NCBI RefSeq assembly: GCF_947072475.1
Contig: NZ_CAMTIA010000031.1
Span: 1 to 34,517 of the forward strand
Direction: 5' to 3'
From: an uncultured Deefgea sp.
GTDB taxonomy: Bacteria > Pseudomonadota > Gammaproteobacteria > Burkholderiales > Chitinibacteraceae
Length of the DNA stretch: 34,517 nt
Part shown: one piece after another, positions 15,922 to 24,110 of the stretch
Layout of the letters: every line of letters begins with the position of its first letter
How positions within the stretch are numbered: the stretch's first letter is position 1
Translations under genes and position numbers: made by a program
Notes under the pieces: model-generated
Databases searched by the model: none
What the model was told of the DNA's origin: nothing
Seen by the model: only the letters and a program-made list of their open reading frames with translations

Positions 15922-16389
15922 CTAATCGCCACCACAGCTGCGGTAGTTTTTAAGTTCGATCAGGCGTTGGTTGCTAGAGCCGCGCCAGGGTTGGCTGGTG
16001 GGTTGGTTTTGGTCGAATTTGCCGTCGATAAGCACGTCGATGTATTGCATGATGGCGAGGTCTTGCAGGTCTTCAAACACGTAGCCAGTCCAGAGCCAGA
16101 TGTTTTTTTCTGGGTAGCGCTGTTTAAAGGCTTGGCAGAGTTGGAGGATGGCTTCCCGATTAGCTGGGTGCAGTGGGTCGCCGCCGGAGAGGCTAAGGCC
16201 GTCGTGTGATTCGCAGGCTTGCAGTAGTTTTTGTTCGATTTCAGCAGTGAAGGCTTGGCCGGATTTTCTATCCCATGTTGATGGGTTGTAGCAACCTTCG
16301 CACGCATGTTGGCAGCCGCTGACAAAAAGTGTCACGCGGATGCCGGGGCCGTTGATGAGATCATGCGTGTAATAGCGGTCGTAATTCAT
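15922..16389 (-). CDS. nrdG: Anaerobic ribonucleotide reductase activating protein
   Basis: NrdG is a radical-SAM activase that installs the glycyl radical on NrdD under anaerobic conditions. It has 155 residues with the cluster motif CQHACEGC (Cys26, Cys30, Cys33) and the SAM-contacting LSGGDPLHPANR. The substrate NrdD is encoded 845 bp upstream on the same strand; in most genomes the two genes are adjacent, and here RAYT2 and its repeats lie between them. No clear ribosome site is seen before the ATG, because a small palindromic repeat (16390-16437) abuts the start codon. Expression may therefore depend on read-through or on a new promoter. Confidence 0.95.
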   Translation of the reverse strand: MNYDRYYTHDLINGPGIRVTLFVSGCQHACEGCYNPSTWDRKSGQAFTAEIEQKLLQACESHDGLSLSGGDPLHPANREAILQLCQAFKQRYPEKNIWLWTGYVFEDLQDLAIMQYIDVLIDGKFDQNQPTSQPWRGSSNQRLIELKNYRSCGGD

Positions 16390-16437
16390 GGGTATTGGGC
16401 TGTGAGTCTTTATTTAAAATGCGTTGATGGATATACC
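16390..16437. repeat. Small palindromic repeat GGTATT...ATACC, copy 3
   Basis: GGGTATTG at the left and ATATACC at the right; the inner part is less symmetric than in other copies. It touches the nrdG start codon. Confidence 0.4.
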
Positions 16438-16456
16438 TGTTGTTTATGATTGTATT

Positions 16457-16518
16457 CAGCTCCGTAGGTACGATTAGCGTAGCGTAATCGTACGAATGTG
16501 GCATCGCCATCAATCATC
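16457..16518 (+). repeat. REP-like repeat, forward copy overlapping the end of RAYT2
   Basis: Identical over 62 bp to 14892-14953. The RAYT2 stop codon and the two Asp codons before it lie within the repeat. Confidence 0.9.
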
Positions 16519-17061
16519 CGCTGCCTCGGCCGTCATATCCCCACACCAATCTGCCGGATAAATCCCCGCCGCCACTGCGCGATGAAAAGTAGAATACGGC
16601 CAGTCACTCACTTGTTTGACCAAACCGTGCTTGAGTGGATTCACATGTACATAATCAACGTGTCGTTGATAATCCAGCTCATCACGGATCAAGTGTTCCC
16701 AGTAATGCCGTTGCCAAATGCCCCGCTCCCCTGTTTTTTGGCGAACAACAGACAAGTGCTCTGTTTTGGGTAAAGCGCGCGAAAAGCCACTTTTAATCAA
16801 GCGCCAGCGCAGACTAAAATCCGCATCATCAGGCGGCAGCGTTAACACCGCGTGCAAATGCTCCGGCAGTACAACCCACGCATCAATTGTAAATGGATGA
16901 CGCTTGCGCACCTGCCACACCACATGCCGTAATGTTTCAATTTCTCGTACCAGCAAATCATTTCCACGACGCTGCAGCAGGTTAACGGTAAAAAACCAAG
17001 TTCCACCCGCAAAAAAGCCCGACGATAATTTGGCATCAATATTCAAGCCTACAGTTTGCAT
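16510..17061 (-). CDS. REP-associated tyrosine transposase (RAYT2), N-terminus frameshifted
   Basis: A second Y1-type transposase, of a different RAYT group from RAYT1. Conserved parts are GGTWFFTVNLLQRR, the HUH motif in LPEHLHAVLTLPP (His-Leu-His), WQRHYWEHLIRDE and the tyrosine region YQRHVDYVHVNPLKHGLV. Family members begin MPNYRRAxxxGGTxFFT. Here MPNYRRAF is present from the ATG at 17036 but in another frame; the frames would join if the six-base A/T run at 17011-17016 had one more base. The open frame can instead start at the ATG at 17061 (QTVGLNIDAKL follows), which gives a non-native N-terminus. It may be inactivated, expressed by slippage on the run, or a sequencing error. The gene lies between nrdD and nrdG. 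Confidence 0.85.
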   Translation of the reverse strand: MQTVGLNIDAKLSSGFFAGGTWFFTVNLLQRRGNDLLVREIETLRHVVWQVRKRHPFTIDAWVVLPEHLHAVLTLPPDDADFSLRWRLIKSGFSRALPKTEHLSVVRQKTGERGIWQRHYWEHLIRDELDYQRHVDYVHVNPLKHGLVKQVSDWPYSTFHRAVAAGIYPADWCGDMTAEAADD

Positions 17062-17096
17062 TACAGAAACTCTAGCATTGTCGCTGCGACAGAGCG

Positions 17097-17193
17097 CAGC
17101 GAAATCGCAGGCTCCGCCGTGTCGTGGCACGTACATTTTATTTCGGCGATTTCATGCGTACGAATACGCTGCGCTATTCGTACCTACGCTTTT
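17097..17193 (-). repeat. REP-like repeat, inverted copy upstream of RAYT2
   Basis: Identical over 97 bp to 15801-15897. With the forward copy at 16457 it brackets RAYT2, just as 14892 and 15801 bracket RAYT1. Confidence 0.92.
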
Positions 17194-17194
17194 T

Positions 17195-17236
17195 CCAACG
17201 TCCAACGTCCAGCGCCCAACGCCCAATCCCCAATCA
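17195..17236. repeat. Six-unit 7-bp tandem array overlapping the nrdD stop
   Basis: Units in order: CCAACGT, CCAACGT, CCAGCGC, CCAACGC, CCAATCC, CCAATCA. The last unit includes the nrdD stop codon. The array begins 1 bp after the 97-bp repeat. Confidence 0.8.
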
Positions 17237-19387
17237 CTCAACCGCATGCGCGTGGTGTTTGACTCGGCGCATGACTTCTTTTTGTTTGCCGTTGTTAAAC
17301 GGTCGAGCGTTGGGGCTGCCGAGGTAGCCGCAGACTCGGCGGGTGACTGATAGCGTGGCGCTGTCGTGGTTGCCGCAGTCGGGGCAAACAAAGCCGTTGG
17401 CGGTGGCGAGGGTTTCGCCCATAAAGCCGCAAGCGCCGCAGGCGTCAACCGGCGTATTACTGCCAAAATACGGCACACGTTCGATGGCGTAATCCCAAAT
17501 GCGTTCGAGCGCCAATAGATTGTGCTTCATATTCGGCAGCTCAACATAGGTAATGTGGCCGCCGGTTGCGAGCTCGGCATAGCCGGTTTCAAAGTCGATT
17601 TTTTCAAATGGATTCACTTTGCGGTACACATCCAGATGGAATGAATTGGTGTAATAGCCTTTGTCGGTCACGTCGCTAATGTCGCCAAAGCGTTCTTGAT
17701 CGAGTTTACAAAAGCGATAGCACAGCGATTCGCTTGGCGTGGAATATAGCGAAAAGCCCAAGCCGGTTTCTTCTTTCCAGCGCTGCGTGGCATCTCCCAT
17801 GGTTTTGACCACCTGATGCAAAAAGGCTTGCGCGGCGCTGCTGTCGGCAGGGTGTTGACCAAACAGTAATACGCCAACTTCGTGCAGACCGATATAACCC
17901 AAAGAGATCGACGCGCGGCCATCTTTAAATAGCGTCATGATGTCGTCTTGCGGCTGGAGTCGAATCCCAAACGCGCCTTCGGTATACAAAATCGGGGCGA
18001 CATTGGCTTTTACGCCTTGCAGGCGTTGGATGCGAATATTGAGTGCGCGTAAGCACACTTGCAGGCGCTGCGCTAATAACTGATTAAATTGCTCAATATT
18101 GCCTTGCGCTTCAATGGCAATGCGCGGCAGGTTCAGGCTGACTACGCCCAAATTATTGCGGCCATTGAGGATTTCTTGGCCTTGTTCATCGCGCCAAGCG
18201 GGTAAAAAGCTGCGGCAGCCCATCGGCGACACTGGCACGCTCGAACCGGTAATTTGGCGATTGAGTTTGGCCGAGATAATGTCCGGATACATGCGTTTAG
18301 ACGTGCATTCGAGCGCCAATTGTTTGATGTCGTAATTGGGATCGGTGGGTTTGAGGTTGATGCCTTCGTCGATAAAAAACACCAATTTAGGAAACACCGG
18401 CGTGGTGCCTTCTTTGCCTAGGCCTTTAATTCGCACGCGCAAAATCGATTGCTGAATAATGCGCTCGGCCCAGCTGGTGCCCATGCCGAATGAGAAGGTT
18501 ACAAAGGGCTGCTGACCATTGGAGCTAAATAGCGTGTTGATCTCATATTCACACGCTTGAATACCGTCGTAGGCTTCTTTTTCGGTGCGCTCGGTGGCGT
18601 AGCGTTCTGGATCGGTAATGCCGTATTCATGGGCAATGGCCAAATTTTTGGCGTGGCTTTTGAGCACATACGGCGCGAGCACTTGGTCCAAATTGGGAAT
18701 CGTCGTGCCGCCATATTGATGGCTGGCCACTTGAGCAATAATTTGTGCTGTGACCGCGCAAGCTACGCCGACTGATTTAGGGCTTTCGATTTTGGCATTG
18801 CCAAGGCGAAAGCCGTTTTTGAGCATGCCTTCTAAATCGACGAGGCAGCAATTGGTTAGTGGCAAAAACGGCGAGTAATCCAGATCATGAAAATGGATAT
18901 CGCCTTGGTGGTGCGCTTCTAAAATATCTTTGGGCAAAAAGGTGCTGGCAAATTGTTTTGAGACAATGCCGGCCATCAAATCGCGCATCACCGGGAAAAC
19001 ATTGGCGTCTTTATTGGCGTTTTCTGTAGTGGCTTCGCTGTCGGTTTTATTGACTAAGCCCATCAGTTTGGCGTGTAGCTCCGAGCCTTGCGCGCGCGTG
19101 CGATCTCTGTCGTAGCGATATTGGATATAAATCCGCGCCACTTCGGGGTAATCATGCATCAAGGCGTCTTCGACCCATTGCTGAATCGTTGGAATATCTA
19201 ATAAACCGCTCGGGGCACTGTGCTGGCTCAAAGTGCGGCATTGCATTTCAACTTGGCTGGTGATTTGCTCGGCCAATTGGTCTGGCTGCGGATATTTTGC
19301 AGCAGTGGCAGCGCGGCGGCAGGCTTCAAAAATTTTGGCACTGTCGTAGGCGGCTTGGGCGCCGTCGCGTTTAATCACTTTGAGCAT
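17234..19387 (-). CDS. nrdD: Anaerobic ribonucleoside-triphosphate reductase
   Basis: Class III ribonucleotide reductase, which makes dNTPs from NTPs without oxygen. It has 717 residues: an N-terminal ATP-cone (about 1-95, VIKRDGAQAAYDSAKIFEA), the ten-stranded barrel, a C-terminal zinc site (CGACGF and CPDCG) and the glycyl-radical motif RVCGYLGSP with Gly687. All key parts are intact. Upstream lie a paired NrdR-box region (19505-19552) and an FNR-like site (19555-19568), so repression by NrdR and anaerobic activation are likely. Its stop codon is within a 7-bp tandem array, and RAYT2 separates it from nrdG. Confidence 0.97.
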   Translation of the reverse strand: MLKVIKRDGAQAAYDSAKIFEACRRAATAAKYPQPDQLAEQITSQVEMQCRTLSQHSAPSGLLDIPTIQQWVEDALMHDYPEVARIYIQYRYDRDRTRAQGSELHAKLMGLVNKTDSEATTENANKDANVFPVMRDLMAGIVSKQFASTFLPKDILEAHHQGDIHFHDLDYSPFLPLTNCCLVDLEGMLKNGFRLGNAKIESPKSVGVACAVTAQIIAQVASHQYGGTTIPNLDQVLAPYVLKSHAKNLAIAHEYGITDPERYATERTEKEAYDGIQACEYEINTLFSSNGQQPFVTFSFGMGTSWAERIIQQSILRVRIKGLGKEGTTPVFPKLVFFIDEGINLKPTDPNYDIKQLALECTSKRMYPDIISAKLNRQITGSSVPVSPMGCRSFLPAWRDEQGQEILNGRNNLGVVSLNLPRIAIEAQGNIEQFNQLLAQRLQVCLRALNIRIQRLQGVKANVAPILYTEGAFGIRLQPQDDIMTLFKDGRASISLGYIGLHEVGVLLFGQHPADSSAAQAFLHQVVKTMGDATQRWKEETGLGFSLYSTPSESLCYRFCKLDQERFGDISDVTDKGYYTNSFHLDVYRKVNPFEKIDFETGYAELATGGHITYVELPNMKHNLLALERIWDYAIERVPYFGSNTPVDACGACGFMGETLATANGFVCPDCGNHDSATLSVTRRVCGYLGSPNARPFNNGKQKEVMRRVKHHAHAVE

Positions 19388-19504
19388 GGCTGTTTTTTCC
19401 TTGATGCGTAATCGGTGGTACAGGTATTGAGATTATTGGCTGACAGGGCTTTTGCTTTTGGCCTGCAGCTTATTGTGTTGGTTTGTGGCTTTATCTCGAA
19501 GCAA

Positions 19505-19552
19505 ACACAATATATGGTGTTTTTGTTTTGCTTGCTGCACATAATGAGCTGT
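19505..19552 (-). promoter_or_regulatory. Paired NrdR boxes upstream of nrdD
   Basis: ACACAATATATGGTGT (19505-19520) matches the NrdR consensus ACACwATATATwGTGT at all but one position. A weaker second box, GCACATAATGAGCTGT (19537-19552), lies exactly 16 bp away, the spacing usual for NrdR box pairs. The boxes lie about 120-165 bp before the nrdD start. Confidence 0.8.
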
Positions 19553-19554
19553 TT

Positions 19555-19568
19555 TTGATGGCGGTCAA
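19555..19568 (-). promoter_or_regulatory. FNR/Anr-like site upstream of nrdD
   Basis: TTGAT-GGCG-GTCAA differs from the FNR consensus TTGAT-N4-ATCAA at one base. It lies 2 bp beyond the second NrdR box and about 170 bp before nrdD. It fits anaerobic induction, but it could equally serve the divergent gene at 19711. Confidence 0.65.
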
Positions 19569-19710
19569 TATTTGGTTTTTTTGCTTGGATGAGGCCAAAT
19601 AATGACAATTTGTCGTGTTAATGCTGCGCCAATGCATGGCTTTGCTGGGCTGCAAAGACTTAGTGCTATGCTGAAAATCTCTTCGCAATACCTCTAATCG
19701 AATATTATTT

Positions 19711-20655
19711 ATGCGCAAAATTGGCTTGGTTTTAATACTTGGTTTCAGCCTCGCATTACCGGCATGGGCGAATGACAAAAAAGAGCTGCATTTATTGCCC
19801 AATAGCAATGTGCAGCGCAGCGCCAATGCGGTGCTGTCTTTGATGTCGTATTCGGTGATTTTGGATTTAGCCGCCAGTAGTTTGTCGATTAAAGGCGCAC
19901 AAAGCGAAAACAATAAATTAATGATGACGCAATTGGGCGGCGGTTCAACCATCAGCAAAGATCTGCCTTTGTATTTGGAAGGTGCGTTGGCGGGCAGTCG
20001 TTTTGACCCGACTTTTGTCGCCACCAATGGTGAACAAGAGCGTGCAATTCCCCTCAAATGGACTTCCGTGAGTGGCACCGGTGGTATCGGCTGGGATTTT
20101 CCGCTGGCAGAAAATTGGGTGTTGCGACCGATTGTTAATTTTTCATTGGGCACGGTGGCGAGTGATTTAAAAATCGCCAATTGGTGGATTAATTATAAAA
20201 CCGGTAAAGAGTTTAATTTTTTTGATAAAGGCAGCATGAATGTGTACGGCTTAGGCGGCGCTTTAATGCTCGATTACGAGCTGGTCAAGCCCGAATATGA
20301 AGTGGATTTAGAGCTGCGCTTGTCGCAAGTGCATCTAAAAACATTCAAAACCGATGCCGCCGTATCGGGCAGCGCCACTTCACAAACCGCCAATTTATGG
20401 ACGCGATATCGCGCGCCGACGGGACTGACTTTTTTAAGCCGTCCACTGCGTTATGTTTTAGAAGCCTCGCATTCGCATTATTACGGCGATCAAGCAGGGG
20501 TCTTGGGCTTTGATTATTTATCTACCGTGGGTTTGGGCTTTGAGGTCGATAGCAGCGCGCATGCCGTATTTGTCACCCGAACCCGGTTTTTAATGCGCTA
20601 TATGTTTGGCCCGAATGTATCAGGCTCAGGGATGAGTATTGCGATGAGTTTTTAA
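19711..20655 (+). CDS. Outer-membrane beta-barrel protein, autotransporter-barrel-like
   Basis: A 314-residue exported protein. Residues 1-20 are a signal peptide ending PAWA. The mature chain alternates short amphipathic strands with loops (WVLRPIVNFSLGT, NVYGLGGALMLDYEL, YEVDLELRLSQVHL, YVLEASHSHYYG, AVFVTRTRFLMRYMFG) and ends with a C-terminal Phe (SGMSIAMSF), as outer-membrane barrels do. The style recalls the solitary outer-membrane autotransporter barrel family (a barrel without a passenger), but this is not certain. No strong ribosome site precedes the ATG. It is divergent from nrdD and shares its upstream region, so the FNR-like site could serve either gene. A frame on the opposite strand (to 20180) is a shadow. 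Confidence 0.75.
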   Translation: MRKIGLVLILGFSLALPAWANDKKELHLLPNSNVQRSANAVLSLMSYSVILDLAASSLSIKGAQSENNKLMMTQLGGGSTISKDLPLYLEGALAGSRFDPTFVATNGEQERAIPLKWTSVSGTGGIGWDFPLAENWVLRPIVNFSLGTVASDLKIANWWINYKTGKEFNFFDKGSMNVYGLGGALMLDYELVKPEYEVDLELRLSQVHLKTFKTDAAVSGSATSQTANLWTRYRAPTGLTFLSRPLRYVLEASHSHYYGDQAGVLGFDYLSTVGLGFEVDSSAHAVFVTRTRFLMRYMFGPNVSGSGMSIAMSF

Positions 20656-20656
20656 T

Positions 20657-20704
20657 GGGTATTGCCACCTAGCCATTTAAATATCATAGCTAGATGGAAA
20701 TACC
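20657..20704. repeat. Small palindromic repeat GGTATT...AATACC, copy 4
   Basis: GGGTATTGCCACCTAGCCA pairs with TAGCTAGATGG and AAATACC. It lies between the convergent barrel-protein and hslU genes and may serve as a shared transcript end, although no T-run is present. Confidence 0.55.
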
Positions 20705-20745
20705 TTGGTCTTTGAAGTTTTAAATTCAAGCAACTCGGCTATGAT

Positions 20746-22068
20746 TTACAGCATAAAGCGGGCGAGGTCGTCGTTGCTGGCGACGCTGGCGAGTTTGCTG
20801 CTGACAAATTCAGCATCAATAGTCACCGTGCCGCGTTTGGCGTCGAATGAAATGTCGGCGAGTAAACGCTCCATCACGGTATACAAGCGGCGTGCGCCGA
20901 TGTTTTCGGTGCTTTCATTGACTTGCCATGCCATTTGCGCCAGTTTGCGAATGCCGTCTTCGGTGTACACCAGCTCGACGTCTTCAGTCGCTAGCAGGGC
21001 TTGATATTGCTTGGCGAGGCAAGCATCGGTGCCGGTTAGAATGGTGGCAAAGTCATCCACCGTGAGCGAGCTTAGCTCAACGCGAATCGGGAAACGGCCT
21101 TGTAATTCAGGAATCAAATCCGATGGTTTGGCCAAATGAAACGCGCCACTCGCGATAAACAAAATATGGTCGGTTTTAACCATGCCGTATTTAGTCGTCA
21201 CGGTGGTGCCTTCCACTAGCGGCAGCAAATCGCGCTGTACGCCTTGGCGTGACACTTCACCGCCTTGCCCTTCTGAGCGGGTGGTGACTTTGTCGATTTC
21301 GTCGATAAACACAATGCCGTTTTGCTCAACCGCGCGTAGCGCCTCGGTTTTGGTGTCTTCATCATTGACTAGTTTGGCGGCTTCTTCGTCGATCAGTGCT
21401 TTGAGCGCGTCGGGCACTTTGAGTTTTTGCGCCTTGGTTTTTTCACTCATTGCACCTTTAAACATGTTTTGAATCTGGCTAGAAAAATCTTCCATTCCCG
21501 GTGGCGCAAACACTTCCATTGTCGGGGCGGTGGCTGAGACTTGGATTTCGATTTCTTTGTCGTCAAACTTGCCTTCACGCAGCATTTTTCTGAATTTTTG
21601 CCGAGTTTCGCTCATGCCATCATTGGCATTCACTTCGCCATACGTTGGCGTTGCGGGCGGCAATAGCACATCGAGTACGCGGTTTTCTGCGGCGTCTTCG
21701 GCCTTGATGCGATTTTTGCTGATGGCTTGATCGCGAACTTGCTTAATGGCGATTTCCATTAAGTCACGGATGATGCTGTCCACGTCTTTACCGACATAGC
21801 CCACTTCGGTGAATTTAGTCGCTTCAACTTTAATAAACGGCGCATCAGATAATTTGGCCAAACGACGGGCGATTTCGGTTTTACCCACGCCAGTCGGGCC
21901 AATCATTAAGATATTTTTTGGGGTGATTTCGCTGCGCAGTGGCTCGGCCACTTGCTGACGACGCCAGCGATTACGCAGCGCAATGGCAACGGCTTTTTTG
22001 GCAGCAGCTTGGCCGACGATGTGTTTGTCCAGTTCGTGGACAATTTCTTGTGGGGTCATTTGAGTCAT
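20746..22068 (-). CDS. hslU: HslU ATPase/unfoldase subunit of the HslUV protease
   Basis: An AAA+ unfoldase of about 440 residues that partners the HslV peptidase. The N-terminal [17 protein letters not shown], Walker A GPTGVGKT (57-64), the I-domain (about 110-240), Walker [10 protein letters not shown] and the C-terminal DDLARFML are all intact. AAGGA lies 7 nt before the ATG at 22068, so the upstream extension to 22101 is left out. In most proteobacteria hslV directly precedes hslU; here the upstream neighbour is a divergent regulator and no hslV is within the window, so HslV must be encoded elsewhere or be missing. Confidence 0.97.
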   Translation of the reverse strand: MTQMTPQEIVHELDKHIVGQAAAKKAVAIALRNRWRRQQVAEPLRSEITPKNILMIGPTGVGKTEIARRLAKLSDAPFIKVEATKFTEVGYVGKDVDSIIRDLMEIAIKQVRDQAISKNRIKAEDAAENRVLDVLLPPATPTYGEVNANDGMSETRQKFRKMLREGKFDDKEIEIQVSATAPTMEVFAPPGMEDFSSQIQNMFKGAMSEKTKAQKLKVPDALKALIDEEAAKLVNDEDTKTEALRAVEQNGIVFIDEIDKVTTRSEGQGGEVSRQGVQRDLLPLVEGTTVTTKYGMVKTDHILFIASGAFHLAKPSDLIPELQGRFPIRVELSSLTVDDFATILTGTDACLAKQYQALLATEDVELVYTEDGIRKLAQMAWQVNESTENIGARRLYTVMERLLADISFDAKRGTVTIDAEFVSSKLASVASNDDLARFML

Positions 22069-22333
22069 GGCGCAATCCTTAAGCATACGGTTGTGAATCA
22101 CATCTGGGCATTTGGCGATTTTTAAAGGTCTGAGTGTGACTTGGAGGAGACGCTGATGTGAATACCGGTGTGATAGCTAGTGCATTTCCCTGAATTTTGA
22201 CTAATCTACTGTGTATGGCTTGCGTGAATATGACGTTAGCTAGTTTTTATCTTTGCTTAACAAGGGTTTAAATATATAAAATTTTTGCGTGTGTTGTAAG
22301 AGGCGATCGCACGATGGGGTTTAACAGGGGCGC

Positions 22334-23905
22334 ATGATGATTGATGATGAAAACTGGCTCGAAGAAGATACTGATTTATCGCTCCGTGCGGAGATAGAGC
22401 CGTGGAATGTACTGGTGGTGGATGATGAACCCGATATTCATCATGTGACCAAATTGGCTCTATCTAATATTGATTTTTTAAATCGGCCGTTGAATTTATT
22501 GTCGTGTTATTCGGGCGCAGAAGCCTTGGATATGCTCAATACGCGTGACGATATTGCCTTGGTTTTGCTCGATGTGGTGATGGAGTCAGAAGACGCCGGT
22601 TTGAATGTGGCCAGAGATATTCGTGAAAAACTGCACAACCATCATATTCGGATTATTTTACGCACCGGCCAGCCCGGGGTTGCGCCAGAACGACACGTGA
22701 TTGAAAACTACGACATCAATGATTACAAGGCCAAAACCGAGCTAACTCGGGATAAATTGTATACGGCAGTGCTAGGCACGTTGCGCTCTTACAACGACAT
22801 TATGTTGATTGAACATCAACGCCGACAATTAGACGCCAATCGCCGTGGCTTAATTAAAGTTGTCGATGCCTCGACAACGATTTTTAAACAGCAATCGGTG
22901 ATTAAGTTCGCGCAAGGCGTGCTCGAGCAATTGCAGTCGTTATTGTTTTTTGAACAAGACGCGTTGTATGTGGTGGTCAGTGGCGGCATGGCGGCGCTAT
23001 CGCAAAGCGATGATTTAACTATTATGTACGCCACCGGCGGTTATCAGGCTTTTTGTGGCCAGAATTTGGACAATGCCGAGTTAAGTCGTTTAAAGCCATC
23101 GATTGATGAAGCACTTGCGCAGCGGCATAGCATTTTTGCGGCCGATCACTTTATTGGTTTTTTTCAAGCGCCACTTGGCTCGGTGAATTTACTGATTATT
23201 GATGGTCCGGTGGCGTTGTCGCACCCTGACGCTAATTTGATCGATATGTTTTGTAAGAATGTCGCGATTGCTTACGAAAACTTGATGCTCAATAAAGAGA
23301 TCGAAGAAACGCAGCGCAGTATTATTTATCAGCTGTCCGAAGTGATCGAAAATCGCTCAAAAGACACTGGCAAGCATATTCACCGCATGGCTGAGTTTTC
23401 TTATGCGATGGCCATTGAGCTGGGCATGAGTGAAGAAGACGCTGAAATTATTCGCATCGCCAGTCCTTTGCACGATATTGGCAAAGTCGGTATTCCCGAT
23501 TCGGTACTCAATAAACCGGGCGCCTTAGACGCCGAAGAGCGCGCGGTGATGAATACCCATGCGCAGCTTGGTTATGAAATGCTTAAAGCGTCTAAACCAC
23601 GGATTTTAAAAATGGCGGCGGTGATTGCGCATCAGCATCATGAAAAGTGGAATGGCACCGGCTATCCGCAGCAATTGGTCGGTGAGCAAATTCATATTGC
23701 GGGGCGAATTATTGCTTTGGCCGATGTGTATGATGCGCTGGCGCATTCTCGTTGCTACAAACCGCCTTGGTCGCGAGAGCGGGTATTAGAAGAAATACAA
23801 GCCGGATCAGGAACGCATTTTGATCCTGAGGTGGTGGAGGCGTTTTTCCGTTGTTTACCCAAAATTGAAGAAATCAGAATGTCTTATCGAGATTACGCAG
23901 ACTAA
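22334..23905 (+). CDS. Response regulator with REC, DUF3369 and HD-GYP domains
   Basis: A 523-residue cytoplasmic regulator. The receiver domain (about 24-150) has the acidic pair Asp30-Asp31 and the phospho-acceptor Asp80 (VLLDVVM). A DUF3369-type sensor domain (about 165-320) follows. The HD-GYP domain (about 328-515) shows HDIGK (380-384), HHEKWNGTGYP (435-445) and ALADVYDAL, so the cyclic-di-GMP phosphodiesterase residues appear intact. An AGGGG ribosome site precedes two ATGs, of which the second (22337) is better spaced. No cognate kinase is adjacent. It probably lowers c-di-GMP in response to phosphorylation; the hybrid kinase at 32009 is one possible but unproven partner. A terminator follows 28 bp after the stop. 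Confidence 0.94.
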   Translation: MMIDDENWLEEDTDLSLRAEIEPWNVLVVDDEPDIHHVTKLALSNIDFLNRPLNLLSCYSGAEALDMLNTRDDIALVLLDVVMESEDAGLNVARDIREKLHNHHIRIILRTGQPGVAPERHVIENYDINDYKAKTELTRDKLYTAVLGTLRSYNDIMLIEHQRRQLDANRRGLIKVVDASTTIFKQQSVIKFAQGVLEQLQSLLFFEQDALYVVVSGGMAALSQSDDLTIMYATGGYQAFCGQNLDNAELSRLKPSIDEALAQRHSIFAADHFIGFFQAPLGSVNLLIIDGPVALSHPDANLIDMFCKNVAIAYENLMLNKEIEETQRSIIYQLSEVIENRSKDTGKHIHRMAEFSYAMAIELGMSEEDAEIIRIASPLHDIGKVGIPDSVLNKPGALDAEERAVMNTHAQLGYEMLKASKPRILKMAAVIAHQHHEKWNGTGYPQQLVGEQIHIAGRIIALADVYDALAHSRCYKPPWSRERVLEEIQAGSGTHFDPEVVEAFFRCLPKIEEIRMSYRDYAD

Positions 23906-23932
23906 CTGTGTAAGCTGTGAATTTGCGGTTAG

Positions 23933-23967
23933 AATAGGCGATTGAAATAATCAATCGCCTATTTTTT
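23933..23967 (+). terminator. Intrinsic terminator of the HD-GYP gene
   Basis: AATAGGCGATTGA pairs perfectly with TCAATCGCCTATT around a 5-nt loop and is followed by a T-run. It isolates the regulator gene from ilvA. Confidence 0.9.
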
Positions 23968-24110
23968 CGCCGTTCTCAATCCATGACTTGGGTCGTGTCA
24001 TCAATATGTTTTCCGCTGGATCTTGCTTTATCGTGCTGCGGTAGGGCTTGCTACCGAGTGGTGACACAGCGTGCCAAGCCATCGATTGGGTTAAACCAAG
24101 GTTTGCGCCA

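Noticed and set aside
16842-17039. A separate 65-codon gene beginning MPNYRRAF
   Set aside because: It is the true N-terminus of RAYT2 read in the original frame; after a few codons it becomes nonsense. Treated as a frameshift of RAYT2.
17195-17236. CRISPR-like repeat array
   Set aside because: Units are 7 bp and contiguous without spacers, so it is a simple tandem array.
19491-20180. A 229-codon frame on the minus strand
   Set aside because: It is antisense to the exported barrel protein at 19711-20655, which has a signal peptide and strand pattern; the minus frame has no recognisable domain.
22310-22318. Possible heat-shock sigma-32 -10 element (CCCCATCG) before hslU
   Set aside because: No CTTGAA-like -35 element at a suitable distance was found, so a heat-shock promoter cannot be claimed.
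24048-24110. N-terminal extension of IlvA
   Set aside because: The 21 extra codons begin with a TTG, do not resemble the family N-terminus, and the ATG at 24111 gives the normal start.
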